Shown here: one piece after another, positions 22,290 to 29,845 of the stretch | Layout: each line of letters begins with the position of its first letter | How positions within the stretch are numbered: position 1 is the first letter of the stretch | NCBI RefSeq assembly: GCF_002414005.1 | Contig: NZ_DHYG01000040.1 | Location: 1 to 34,728 of the forward strand | DNA from: Psychrobacter sp. UBA5136 | GTDB taxonomy: Bacteria; Pseudomonadota; Gammaproteobacteria; Pseudomonadales; Moraxellaceae | DNA: 34,728 bases | Direction of reading: 5' to 3' | The notes under the pieces: model-generated | Database searches by the model: none | What the model saw: the letters and a program-made list of their open reading frames with translations, nothing else | What the model was told of the DNA's origin: nothing | Position numbers and translations under genes: made by a program

Positions 22290-23291
22290 TTAAGATAGAT
22301 TGTCTTCAGCTGCCAATTGTGTTTGCCCGATCCAGTAGCGGCTAAATTGATACGCCACGCGTCCTGAACGGCCACCGCGCTCTGATGCCCAGCGTAACGC
22401 TGCTGCTCTAACGTTGTCAGGTAGCGTATCATTTGCAGTTTTGACATCATTTTCTTTAATATCTGTTTCTTTAATGTCCGCTCTTTTGACATCATTGTCT
22501 TTAGTGGCATTCTTTGAGCCAAGCGTAGGCAAAATAGATAAATAGTGACGCACAATGTGTAAATACGTATTTTGATCCATCGGGTGAAAAGACAGCCATA
22601 AGCCGAAGCGATCAGACAACGATACCGTCTCATCAATGGTTTCATAAGGATTGACCTCATCGGTTTGACCGTTATAAATATTGACATTGTCTTTCATGAG
22701 CTGCGGCAAAAGATGACGGCGATTACTGGTGGCATAGACGAGTAGCTTGTCTTGCTCGGAGTCCAGCGCCCCATCTAAGACGCTTTTTAATGTCCGATAG
22801 CTCTCATCTTGAGCGTTAAACGCCAAGTCATCACAGTACACCACATATCGGCAACCACTATCCGCTGGCAACGCATGGATGGCAGCGCGTATTTTATCAA
22901 GTACCCGCAGGTCATCACGGGCAATTTCAATGATACGCAGCCCTTCGCTATGATAGGCTTGTAGCAACGCCCGAATCAGCGATGATTTTCCCGCGCCGCG
23001 CGTCCCCGTCATCAAAACGTGATTGGCTGGATAGCCTTTTAAAAACTGGCGCGTGTTTTGTACCAGTTTTGCCTTTTGCGTATCGATACCATGCAAGTCA
23101 TCTAAACTTAAAAACAAATTCACTGCCAACGGCTCCAAATGTCCTTGATGACCGCCGACCCAGCGATAAGCCAGCTGGGTAGGATCAATCTCGATAGTTG
23201 GCGTGACCTGCTCTTGTAGATACTGCTCAAGTAAATTTAATACATGGTCGGGCAGGGCATAATTCATAACGGGCGTGGTAGATTGGGGCAT
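22290..23291 (-). CDS. DUF815-like P-loop ATPase
   Basis: A 333-residue protein of the DUF815 / AAA-like ATPase group, whose cellular role is not established. From ATG23291, the ATPase core has Walker A GTRGAGKSS (96-104, Lys102), Walker B VVYCDDLAF (Asp154, Asp155) and a sensor-like YATSNRRHLLP. Near the C-terminus is a stretch of five-residue repeats (KRAD-IKETD-IKEND-VKTAND) encoded by 15-bp units. The open frame extends upstream to 23396, but that would overlap the divergent kinase gene; ATG23291 places the start just before the conserved region. No clear ribosome binding site is seen at either. It converges with rnz and diverges from the protein kinase gene. Confidence 0.83.
   Translation of the reverse strand: MPQSTTPVMNYALPDHVLNLLEQYLQEQVTPTIEIDPTQLAYRWVGGHQGHLEPLAVNLFLSLDDLHGIDTQKAKLVQNTRQFLKGYPANHVLMTGTRGAGKSSLIRALLQAYHSEGLRIIEIARDDLRVLDKIRAAIHALPADSGCRYVVYCDDLAFNAQDESYRTLKSVLDGALDSEQDKLLVYATSNRRHLLPQLMKDNVNIYNGQTDEVNPYETIDETVSLSDRFGLWLSFHPMDQNTYLHIVRHYLSILPTLGSKNATKDNDVKRADIKETDIKENDVKTANDTLPDNVRAAALRWASERGGRSGRVAYQFSRYWIGQTQLAAEDNLS
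22438..22512 (-). repeat. In-frame 15-bp repeats within the DUF815-like gene
   Basis: Five consecutive 15-bp blocks (22438, 22453, 22468, 22483 and 22498) encode pentapeptides of pattern (V/I)K-x-x-D. Units 1 and 4, and units 2 and 3, are most alike. The segment looks like a low-complexity insertion into the ATPase. Confidence 0.7.
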
Positions 23292-23334
23292 AATGTTGGG
23301 TCGCTTATAATATGAATCGCTTATAACAATAAGA

Positions 23335-24399
23335 ATGTCAATTCGGCTACTAAATCTATCAAGGCAGTACTTTACCATGAAAAATAGTGCCAGCAATTGC
23401 TCTGCAATTCAAGTAAAGACAAAACAAGGATTGGCAGAACAAACCTTGCAAGCGGTTACGCAGCAAATTCTGCCTGCGTTGACTATGGCATTTTCAGACT
23501 TGCAGTATAGTAAGATAGCACATCAGCGTATCAGTCAGCAGGGTGTCAGTAATGCGATTGAATATCAAGGTTTGACACGCGCCCGGCATCCACAGTTTGG
23601 TCAGGTGATGATTAAATGGCAGTTAAGTGATGATGCTTATCAAAACATGGCTGGTCTGGCACATGAAGCTGACGTTTTAAAATCTATCAATAAGCTATCG
23701 CACAAGCAAGATAACTGCTCTTCTATTGCACCGACGCTATTAGCCAGTCATCATTTACAGCTGCAAATGTTAAATAATCATCAAACACTCACCATTCTTG
23801 TTATGCTAGATTATGCCAATGGCAGTCTGGCACACTGTTTAAAACAAACGCTGACTGAACAGCAAAAGCATGAGCTAACAATTCAAGCTGCCCAGCTCAT
23901 TGTCCATTCGCATCACATTGGCTGGCTGCACAATGATATTAAGCCGAGTAATATTTTATTAAATGGTTTCATGCCGAATCATGCGGATATTAGCGGTATC
24001 GTACCTGATTTATTATTGACTGACTTTGCTTTGGCAGAACCTATTAATAATGGTATTGTTCAAAGAAATAAGAAAAATAGTACGGTAAACAATGCTGGCA
24101 CGCCAGCCTATCTTGCGCCTGAACGCTGGCAAGGGCAGGGCGGGGCGGTGCAAAGCGATATTTATGCGTTTGGAATAATGCTGTATGAGATATTAACGGG
24201 TGAGCGACCGTTTAAAATTGCTAATCAACGTAGCGAGCCGTTAAAAGAATGGGCGATGCAGCATTGCCAACAGCCGATTGCAAGATTGCCATTAAAATAT
24301 AATTGCTATCAAAGTATTATTAATAAAGCATTGGCGAAGAGAATTGAAAAACGTTATCAAAGTATGGAAGAAATCGTAATGGATTTAGAAAGATTATAA
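23335..24399 (+). CDS. Eukaryotic-type (Hanks-like) serine/threonine protein kinase
   Basis: A soluble kinase-domain protein of about 354 residues with no transmembrane helix or sensor domain. Counting from ATG23335: candidate ATP-anchoring Lys94 (VMIKWQ), helix-C Glu111 (HEADVL), catalytic loop HNDIKPSN (199-206, base Asp201) where HRD is usual, metal site DFA (230-232) in place of DFG, then GTPAYLAPERW and SDIYAFGIMLYEILTGERPF, the conserved P+1 and helix-F regions. No typical glycine-rich loop is visible. The catalytic Lys, Asp and metal-binding Asp are all present, so activity is plausible; substrate unknown. ATG23335 and ATG23377 are both possible starts, neither with a good ribosome binding site. 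It diverges from the ATPase gene, with the two starts 43 nt apart. Confidence 0.88.
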   Translation: MSIRLLNLSRQYFTMKNSASNCSAIQVKTKQGLAEQTLQAVTQQILPALTMAFSDLQYSKIAHQRISQQGVSNAIEYQGLTRARHPQFGQVMIKWQLSDDAYQNMAGLAHEADVLKSINKLSHKQDNCSSIAPTLLASHHLQLQMLNNHQTLTILVMLDYANGSLAHCLKQTLTEQQKHELTIQAAQLIVHSHHIGWLHNDIKPSNILLNGFMPNHADISGIVPDLLLTDFALAEPINNGIVQRNKKNSTVNNAGTPAYLAPERWQGQGGAVQSDIYAFGIMLYEILTGERPFKIANQRSEPLKEWAMQHCQQPIARLPLKYNCYQSIINKALAKRIEKRYQSMEEIVMDLERL

Positions 24400-24423
24400 T
24401 TATGAATACTAAATTCTAGACAC

Positions 24424-24450
24424 AAAAAAACCTGCTAAAAAGCAGGTTTT
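24424..24450. terminator. Bidirectional terminator between the kinase and tRNA-Leu
   Basis: CCTGCT (24431-24436) and AGCAGG (24441-24446) form the stem with a 4-nt loop. Seven A on the left and four T on the right let it serve the minus-strand tRNA-Leu transcript (better U-run) and the plus-strand kinase transcript. Confidence 0.85.
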
Positions 24451-24481
24451 AATATTTGGTCTAAGATGTACTATCCGAAAA

Positions 24482-24566
24482 TGGTGGGGCTGGAGAGACT
24501 CGAACTCTCACACCTTGCGGCGCCAGAACCTAAATCTGGTGCGTCTACCAATTCCGCCACAGCCCC
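24482..24566 (-). tRNA. tRNA-Leu (anticodon UAG)
   Basis: The minus strand forms an 85-nt class II tRNA with encoded CCA. The acceptor stem is GGGGCTG with CAGCCCC and discriminator A. The anticodon stem CCAGA/TCTGG holds the loop TTTAGGT with anticodon TAG, and a long variable arm (GCGCCGCAAGGTGT region) and T arm GAGTTCGAGTCTC follow. It reads CUN leucine codons, CUA first. Like tRNA-Val(UAC), it is a likely substrate of the cmo5U34 pathway. It is alone on its transcript. Confidence 0.96.
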
Positions 24567-24654
24567 ATTGTCGTTACTCTATCATTAAAGGCAGTTAAAT
24601 TCAAACGCCATCTAAATAGTTAACTGATTCGGTAGTGCGTCTCAGTGGTTGGCT

Positions 24655-24682
24655 ATTATATAGAGTTTAAAAGGTTTGGCAA
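24655..24682 (-). promoter_or_regulatory. Sigma-70 promoter of tRNA-Leu
   Basis: On the minus strand, TTGCCA (24677-24682) and a perfect TATAAT (24655-24660) are 16 bp apart. The predicted start near 24648 leaves a leader of about 80 nt before the mature tRNA. A run of eight A lies further upstream (24696-24703). Confidence 0.82.
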
Positions 24683-24706
24683 CCCCTATTTGCGATTTTT
24701 TTTAAT

Positions 24707-24744
24707 TATTTAGCGATTATTTTTGCTAAATATTATAAATATTT
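24707..24744. repeat. Two overlapping AT-rich inverted repeats downstream of ntrC
   Basis: TATTTAGC (24707-24714) pairs with GCTAAATA (24725-24732). AAATATT (24728-24734), overlapping it, pairs with AATATTT (24738-24744). The two hairpins share AAATA, so only one can form at a time. This lies between the ntrC stop and the tRNA-Leu promoter. No T-run follows on the minus strand. Confidence 0.5.
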
Positions 24745-24779
24745 GATATTGTTGGTTTTTAATTTGCCAATTTATGGCT

Positions 24780-26495
24780 TTAGTCACCGTTATTTTTCTC
24801 TTCTAATGACGTCATCTCTAATTGCTGTAATTTACGGGTTAATGTATTGCGTCCCCAACCAAGTAAATTGGCGGCTGCTACCTTTTTACCGCCGCTATGA
24901 TTGAGCGCAGCTTGTAGTAACACACGCTCAAACTCTGGCGTTGCGGTTTGTAAAATGTCGGTTTCGCCAGTTTGCAGAGATTGCTTTGCCCATATCGCTA
25001 ACGCTTGCTGCCAGCTCTGATTTTGATTACCTTGGCTGAGTGGAATGTTTTGACTGTTTTGATTAGGGCTATATGCAGCATCACTTTGTTGCTGCTCTAC
25101 GTTAGATGCATCATTGGCAAGCAGCTCTGGCGGCAAATCCTCAATCATAACGGTGTCGCCCGTGGTCATGACCGTCAACCAAAGACAGACGTTTTCAAGT
25201 TGACGGACATTACCGCGCCACTCAAAAGCTTGCATCAGCTGTAGCGCGGCGGGATGAAGCTGCTTTTCGGCGCTATGCATTTGCTTGGCTGCGCGCTGCA
25301 TAAAGTAGTTTGCTAAGGCGGGGATGTCTTCAGGCCGCGCTCGTAAAGGCGGCAATGGCATGCGAATGACATTAAGGCGATAAAATAAATCTTCACGAAA
25401 TTTGCCCTGCTTAACCAATGCTTCTAAGTTTTGATGGGTGGCGGCAATGATGCGTACATTGACTCTGACCGGCTGCTGTCCGCCGACGCGAAAAAACTCA
25501 CCATTGGCCAATACGCGTAGCAGCCGCGTTTGGGTGCTATACGGCATGTCACCGATTTCGTCTAAAAATAGCGTGCCGCTGTCCGCTTGCTCAAAACGAC
25601 CTTGCCGCGTCGTTGTCGCCCCAGTGAACGCGCCTTTTTCATGGCCGAATAATTCAGACTCAATCAAATCATGTGGAATCGCTGCCATATTAAGCGCAAT
25701 AAAAGGTTGCTGCGCGCGCGGAGAATGCGCATGCAGCGCGCCTGCCACCAGCTCTTTACCCGTACCAGATTCACCAGTAATCAACACCGTAATAGGTGAG
25801 TGCGCTAAGCGCCCAATCGCGCGAAACACCGTTTGCATTGCTTGTGATTGTCCAATAATGCCGCTCGGATTGTTATTAGTATGGGCATTGATATTAGCTT
25901 TGTTTTCAGGTTTAAGTTCGGCGGTTCTTTTAGCTTTATTTTTGGTTTTCTTGTTGGCTTTATTTTCAGCCATGGGAGCAGGCTCGGTTGGCTGTCTTAC
26001 TGGCTCCTTATTCGGTTGGTAATTGATGGCTTTATAAATTGTGGTAACCGCCTCATCCAAGTCAAAGGGCTTGGGCAGATATTCAAAAGCACCCATTTGA
26101 TAGCTGTTGATAGCAGAGGTGAGGTCAGAATGCGCCGTCATAATAACAATCGGCAGTGCAGGGAAATGCTGATGTACCCAATCGCTAAACGACAAACCAT
26201 CCATCATCGGCATCCGAATATCGGTCAATATCACGTCGGGCAGCTGGTCGGTCGTTTCGTGCTGCTGCAAGATATCATTCAGGCGTGTCCACGCGGCTTG
26301 CGCTTGGGTAAAGCTGATAACGGTCAGGCCTGCCTCTTCAAAGGTATCGGCTAATACCAAGCGCAGCGCCGCATCATCATCGATAAGCCATAACGTGGCA
26401 GGATTGTCATCAGGCGCACCAGGCGCATTGTTGACGGTGACCATAGGAATTTGCTCATTGCTTGTAAGGTATTGAGTGTCATTATACTGAGTCAT
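24780..26495 (-). CDS. ntrC: Nitrogen regulation response regulator, sigma-54 activator (NtrC)
   Basis: Phosphorylated by its partner kinase, it activates RNA polymerase carrying sigma-54 at nitrogen-limitation genes. The 571-residue protein has a receiver domain (about 34-155) with acidic cluster DDD (39-41), phospho-acceptor Asp92 (LTDIRMP) and Lys142 (LPKPF). An unusually Lys/Asn-rich linker follows (about 175-208). The AAA+ domain has Walker A GESGTGKE (241-248), the sigma-54 contact loop GAFTGA (288-293) and Walker B TLFLDEIGD. A Fis-type helix-turn-helix ends the protein (SGGKKVAAANLLGWGRNTL). About 100 residues longer than E. coli NtrC, owing to an N-terminal tail, the linker and a Gln/Asn-rich stretch before the DNA-binding domain. 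42 nt after ntrB; probably one operon. Confidence 0.94.
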   Translation of the reverse strand: MTQYNDTQYLTSNEQIPMVTVNNAPGAPDDNPATLWLIDDDAALRLVLADTFEEAGLTVISFTQAQAAWTRLNDILQQHETTDQLPDVILTDIRMPMMDGLSFSDWVHQHFPALPIVIMTAHSDLTSAINSYQMGAFEYLPKPFDLDEAVTTIYKAINYQPNKEPVRQPTEPAPMAENKANKKTKNKAKRTAELKPENKANINAHTNNNPSGIIGQSQAMQTVFRAIGRLAHSPITVLITGESGTGKELVAGALHAHSPRAQQPFIALNMAAIPHDLIESELFGHEKGAFTGATTTRQGRFEQADSGTLFLDEIGDMPYSTQTRLLRVLANGEFFRVGGQQPVRVNVRIIAATHQNLEALVKQGKFREDLFYRLNVIRMPLPPLRARPEDIPALANYFMQRAAKQMHSAEKQLHPAALQLMQAFEWRGNVRQLENVCLWLTVMTTGDTVMIEDLPPELLANDASNVEQQQSDAAYSPNQNSQNIPLSQGNQNQSWQQALAIWAKQSLQTGETDILQTATPEFERVLLQAALNHSGGKKVAAANLLGWGRNTLTRKLQQLEMTSLEEKNNGD

Positions 26496-26537
26496 GGGTT
26501 TCGCCTAATAAGCAGTGAGAAATGAAAAACGGAAGCA

Positions 26538-27905
26538 TTAACTATCAGTGCTTGGCTGAGAAAAAGGCAGGTATAACGTAAAGCATGTCTGATTATGCTG
26601 ATAGCCATGTTTAGAACTGTCGCTAAAGCTTTGTGCTTGATGGGAGCTGACGTCAATCATACCATGATGACGGCTGATAATATCTTGCACGATAGACAAG
26701 CCAAGACCCGTACCAGCTGCGCGGTTGGTCACCATTGGGAAAAATATCTGACCGATTAATGCGTTGTCTATCCCTAAACCATTATCGCTAATGCTGACTT
26801 GCAAGACTTGTTTGTGCTGCTGGCTGGCGATGGTATGCTGAAAAACAACGCGCGTTTGAATATGCAGTTTTGGCTGATAGCTGTTATCGGCATTAAGACT
26901 GCTCTGCGGACTGTCTGATGGTAATTGACGAGAAATAGTTGGCGCGTTGTTTTGTAATGCTTGTTGCAATGTCTGTTCAAGCTCAGTCATCGATTCACAA
27001 GCATTATTGATCAAGTTTAAAAAAACTTGGATTAACTGATCTTTATCCGCGCATAACTCGGGCAACGACAAATCATAATCTCGCTGTAGCGCCACGTCTG
27101 GATATTGATTTACTACCAAAGCCAAAACGTGTTCTAACGGCTCGTGGATATTTAGCATTTGCCAATTTGGCAGTTGGTTAGAACCAAGAAATTGTCCAAT
27201 CAGTTGGCTTAAGCGGTCTGTTTCTGAGATGACAATGTCGGTATAGCGCCGCATTTTCGCCGCATTTGTTTGCACAGTATGGTCATAAGCTAAATGAGCA
27301 TTTTCATTAGCAAAAGAAGGCAGATCATGAAATTTGATAAATTGCCGCTGTAATAATTGCGCCGCCCCGCGAATACCGGCCAACGGATTTTTGATTTCAT
27401 GCGCGACCGAGCGCAGCATATGCCGAGCAACGCTATATTGTTGCTGCTGGCGCTGCTCCTCTGAAATACGGCTTTGGCGATCTTTTCCCCACATCTCGAT
27501 AATAAAATAATCCTGCTGCTCGTAAATGACGGGCGTCACGCTATAGTCGATTAAGAGGGCTAAATGACCATTTAACGGCGTGCTAACAAGGTGATCATGA
27601 TCAATAAAGGGCTGCTGGTACTGCTTTGCTTGATGAAAGCGTTCGGTTAAAGCGCCCGTTTGCTCATCGCTATTTTTATTATTATGATTACTGCTGCTTG
27701 TCGGTTCTAATGCTTCGGGTGCAAGTAGGGTTAATATTGGTTGTCCTAGCAAGCGGCCACTACTAATACCGAGGAGTTGCTCGGCTTGCGTGTTTAACCA
27801 CGTAATGGTCAGCGCCTCATCGACCCATAAGATAGCCGTCAATAAATGCTGCACTATAAATGCCGAATCCGGCGTCGCTTTAGCGGTGATTAAATCAGCC
27901 GTCAT
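26538..27905 (-). CDS. ntrB: Nitrogen regulation sensor histidine kinase (NtrB/GlnL)
   Basis: Cytoplasmic kinase/phosphatase of NtrC, normally controlled by PII proteins. The 455-residue protein begins with a PAS domain (about 15-65, AILWVDEALTITWLNTQAEQLLG). The dimerisation/phospho-acceptor H-box is SVAHEIKNPLAG with His169. The ATPase domain has the N-box FLNLINNACESM, G1 SDNGLGID and G2 GTGLGLSIVQ. No transmembrane helix is seen, as expected. Two polar insertions are visible: SSSNHNNKNSDEQTG in the N-terminal third and a Gln/Asn-rich loop inside the ATPase domain after LEQTLQQALQNN. ATG27905 is the first codon. Neither glnA nor a PII gene is in the window, so the pair is uncoupled from glnA here. 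Confidence 0.94.
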   Translation of the reverse strand: MTADLITAKATPDSAFIVQHLLTAILWVDEALTITWLNTQAEQLLGISSGRLLGQPILTLLAPEALEPTSSSNHNNKNSDEQTGALTERFHQAKQYQQPFIDHDHLVSTPLNGHLALLIDYSVTPVIYEQQDYFIIEMWGKDRQSRISEEQRQQQQYSVARHMLRSVAHEIKNPLAGIRGAAQLLQRQFIKFHDLPSFANENAHLAYDHTVQTNAAKMRRYTDIVISETDRLSQLIGQFLGSNQLPNWQMLNIHEPLEHVLALVVNQYPDVALQRDYDLSLPELCADKDQLIQVFLNLINNACESMTELEQTLQQALQNNAPTISRQLPSDSPQSSLNADNSYQPKLHIQTRVVFQHTIASQQHKQVLQVSISDNGLGIDNALIGQIFFPMVTNRAAGTGLGLSIVQDIISRHHGMIDVSSHQAQSFSDSSKHGYQHNQTCFTLYLPFSQPSTDS

Positions 27906-28040
27906 GGATAATGCCTAAAATAAAGAGATACTGGGTATAATATTTAACCATAAATCAACACACTAGCGCGGCAAAACTGGCGATTATCACAAAAAAAACG
28001 TACAATGCGCACAGCCAATTTATCTCTAGCAAGGTCAGCC

Positions 28041-29639
28041 ATGCCCAACACTTCTACCGAGTCGCTTAATTCGACTGTTACCACCGCACAGCCAGCTTCT
28101 AACGCGCCTAAAAACACTGCCACTATTTTTAATCCTGCTAAGCCAACTATAGCGCAAGAAAACAGTCAGGCAGATGTCAGTCAAGCAAACACTAACCAGC
28201 CCTACCACCATAAAGCCAACCACAACCAAAACCGCAGTATTGAGCAAAGTGGCGATGTGACGTTAGCCCATGCAGCGACTATTGATGCGCCCGTGAACGC
28301 CGCGCCAAAGATTGGCTTTGTATCGCTTGGTTGTCCAAAAGCGCTGGTCGATAGTGAGCGCATTATCACCGAGCTTAGCCGTGATGGTTATCAAGTGGCA
28401 AGCGACTATGATGGTGCTGACTTGGTTGTCGTTAACACTTGCGGCTTTATCGAGTCTGCCGTGCAAGAGTCGCTTGACGCTATCGGTGAGGCCATTAGCA
28501 AAAACGGTAAAGTGATCGTGACGGGCTGCTTAGGTAAAGAAGCGGAAAAAATCCGTACCATGCACCCAGCCGTGCTATCGGTCACCGGTGCGCATGCTTA
28601 TGATGAAGTGATTACCGCCGTCTCGCAACATGTGCCCAAACCCAAGCGCGACGTAGATAGCAGCTATGATCCAAAGATAGATTTGATTAATGAGGCGGGG
28701 ATTAAATTAACCCCAAGCCACTATGCTTATCTTAAAATATCAGAAGGCTGTAACCACCGCTGTACTTTTTGCATCATTCCAAGCTTGCGCGGCGATTTGG
28801 TCTCACGTCCGATTGATAGCGTGATGAATGAAGCCATGGCGCTAAAAAACGCTGGCGTGAAAGAATTGCTGATTATCTCGCAAGATACCTCTGCTTATGG
28901 GCTGGACTTAAAATATAAAACCAGCTTTTGGAATGGTATGCCGCTAAAGTCTAAATTTTATGACTTATGCCAAGCATTAAATGACTTGGGTATTTGGGTG
29001 CGCCTGCATTATGTTTATCCATATCCGCATGTCGATAAAGTGGTTGAGCTGATGGGCGAAAAGAAACTACTGCCTTATCTTGACATTCCATTCCAGCATG
29101 CCAGCCATCGCATTTTAAAAGCGATGAAACGTCCGGCACATAGCGAAAATACCTTGGCGCGTATCAAAGCCTGGCGTGAGATTTGCCCTGATATCGTTAT
29201 TCGCTCAACCTTTGTCGTTGGCTTCCCCGGTGAGACCGAAGAGGATTTTCAATGCTTGCTTGATTGGTTAGTCGAGGCGCGCCTTGATCGCGTTGGTGCT
29301 TTTACCTATTCAGAAGTGGAAGGCGCGGTTGCCAATGATTTGCCAAACCATGTACCTGAAGACGTCAAGCAAGAGCGTTATGAGCGCTTGATGGCACTAC
29401 AGCAAGAGATATCCGCACAAAAACTGCAAGAAAAAGTTGGCAAAACCTTGACGGTATTGGTCGATGAGATTGATAGTGAAGAGGGTATCGCGATTTGCCG
29501 TAGCTACGCGGACGCCCCAGAGATTGATGGTCACGTTTACGTTGATGAGATTACTGCGCAAGTCAAAGTCGGCCAGTTCCTAACCGTTACGATCGATGAG
29601 GCAAGCGAGTACGATTTGTTTGCCAGTTATCAAGGCTAG
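28041..29639 (+). CDS. rimO: Ribosomal protein uS12 (Asp) methylthiotransferase
   Basis: Radical-SAM enzyme that adds a methylthio group to an aspartate of ribosomal protein S12. ATG28041 is chosen because AAGG (28031-28034) lies 6 nt upstream; ATG28005 would add 12 residues without a ribosome binding site. From the chosen start the product has 532 residues. Residues 1-80 are a Gln/Asn/Thr/Pro-rich tail absent from E. coli RimO (441 residues). Then come the UPF0004 domain (GFVSLGCPKALVDSE, Cys98; NTCGF; GCLGKEAE), the radical-SAM cluster CNHRCTFC (Cys237, Cys241, Cys244) and a C-terminal TRAM domain (about 465-532). SLGCPKALVDSE and the sequence after the cluster favour RimO over MiaB. A terminator follows before pyrH. 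Confidence 0.95.
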   Translation: MPNTSTESLNSTVTTAQPASNAPKNTATIFNPAKPTIAQENSQADVSQANTNQPYHHKANHNQNRSIEQSGDVTLAHAATIDAPVNAAPKIGFVSLGCPKALVDSERIITELSRDGYQVASDYDGADLVVVNTCGFIESAVQESLDAIGEAISKNGKVIVTGCLGKEAEKIRTMHPAVLSVTGAHAYDEVITAVSQHVPKPKRDVDSSYDPKIDLINEAGIKLTPSHYAYLKISEGCNHRCTFCIIPSLRGDLVSRPIDSVMNEAMALKNAGVKELLIISQDTSAYGLDLKYKTSFWNGMPLKSKFYDLCQALNDLGIWVRLHYVYPYPHVDKVVELMGEKKLLPYLDIPFQHASHRILKAMKRPAHSENTLARIKAWREICPDIVIRSTFVVGFPGETEEDFQCLLDWLVEARLDRVGAFTYSEVEGAVANDLPNHVPEDVKQERYERLMALQQEISAQKLQEKVGKTLTVLVDEIDSEEGIAICRSYADAPEIDGHVYVDEITAQVKVGQFLTVTIDEASEYDLFASYQG

Positions 29640-29662
29640 CAGGCGACAACGATAACTAAGTG

Positions 29663-29689
29663 AAAATTGCCCAATCGCGGGCAGTTTTT
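29663..29689 (+). terminator. Rho-independent terminator after rimO
   Basis: AAAATTGCCC (29663-29672) pairs with GGGCAGTTTT (29679-29688), one G-U pair and a 6-nt loop, ending in five T. It begins 24 nt after the rimO stop. Confidence 0.85.
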
Positions 29690-29697
29690 GCTACAAT
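29689..29697 (+). promoter_or_regulatory. Candidate extended -10 promoter of pyrH
   Basis: TGCTACAAT (TGn plus a 5/6 -10) lies directly at the end of the rimO terminator. TTGCCC at 29667-29672 is 19 bp upstream, a long spacing. It would give a leader of about 140 nt. Confidence 0.45.
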
Positions 29698-29703
29698 TAG
29701 CGC

Positions 29704-29778
29704 AATTTGGCTTTTTATCCCTTTGTCATGATTTTTGCTGCTTGTTATGACATTTGGGATACATTCAAAGGCCAAATT
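29704..29778 (+). repeat. Nested inverted repeats in the pyrH upstream region
   Basis: Outer arms AATTTGGC (29704-29711) and GCCAAATT (29771-29778) enclose inner arms TGTCAT (29724-29729) and ATGACA (29747-29752). If transcribed from the upstream promoter this region can fold into a long stem-loop ending about 65 nt before ATG29846. Confidence 0.5.
29723..29751 (+). promoter_or_regulatory. Second candidate promoter of pyrH
   Basis: TTGTCA (29723-29728) and TATGAC (29746-29751) are separated by 17 bp, about 95 nt upstream of the pyrH start. The two boxes overlap an inverted repeat, TGTCAT (29724-29729) and ATGACA (29747-29752), which could be an operator. Confidence 0.4.
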
Positions 29779-29845
29779 AAAGTCCAACGTAATTTGTGTT
29801 TTACTGCTCATTTTAATTATAATTTCATGCTAACAAGGTGACCTC

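Noticed and set aside
22283..22687. 134-residue minus-strand open frame in another frame of the DUF815-like gene
   Set aside because: It overlaps the better-supported ATPase frame, has no motif and no ribosome binding site.
23292..23396. Upstream extension of the DUF815-like frame
   Set aside because: It would overlap the divergent kinase gene and adds residues with no conserved look. ATG23291 lies just before the recognisable domain.
25438..26354. Two long open frames (194 and 168 residues) antisense to ntrC
   Set aside because: They mirror the Lys/Asn-rich linker and AAA+ domain of ntrC. The hydrophobic runs come from complementing Lys codons. No ribosome binding site or family motif.
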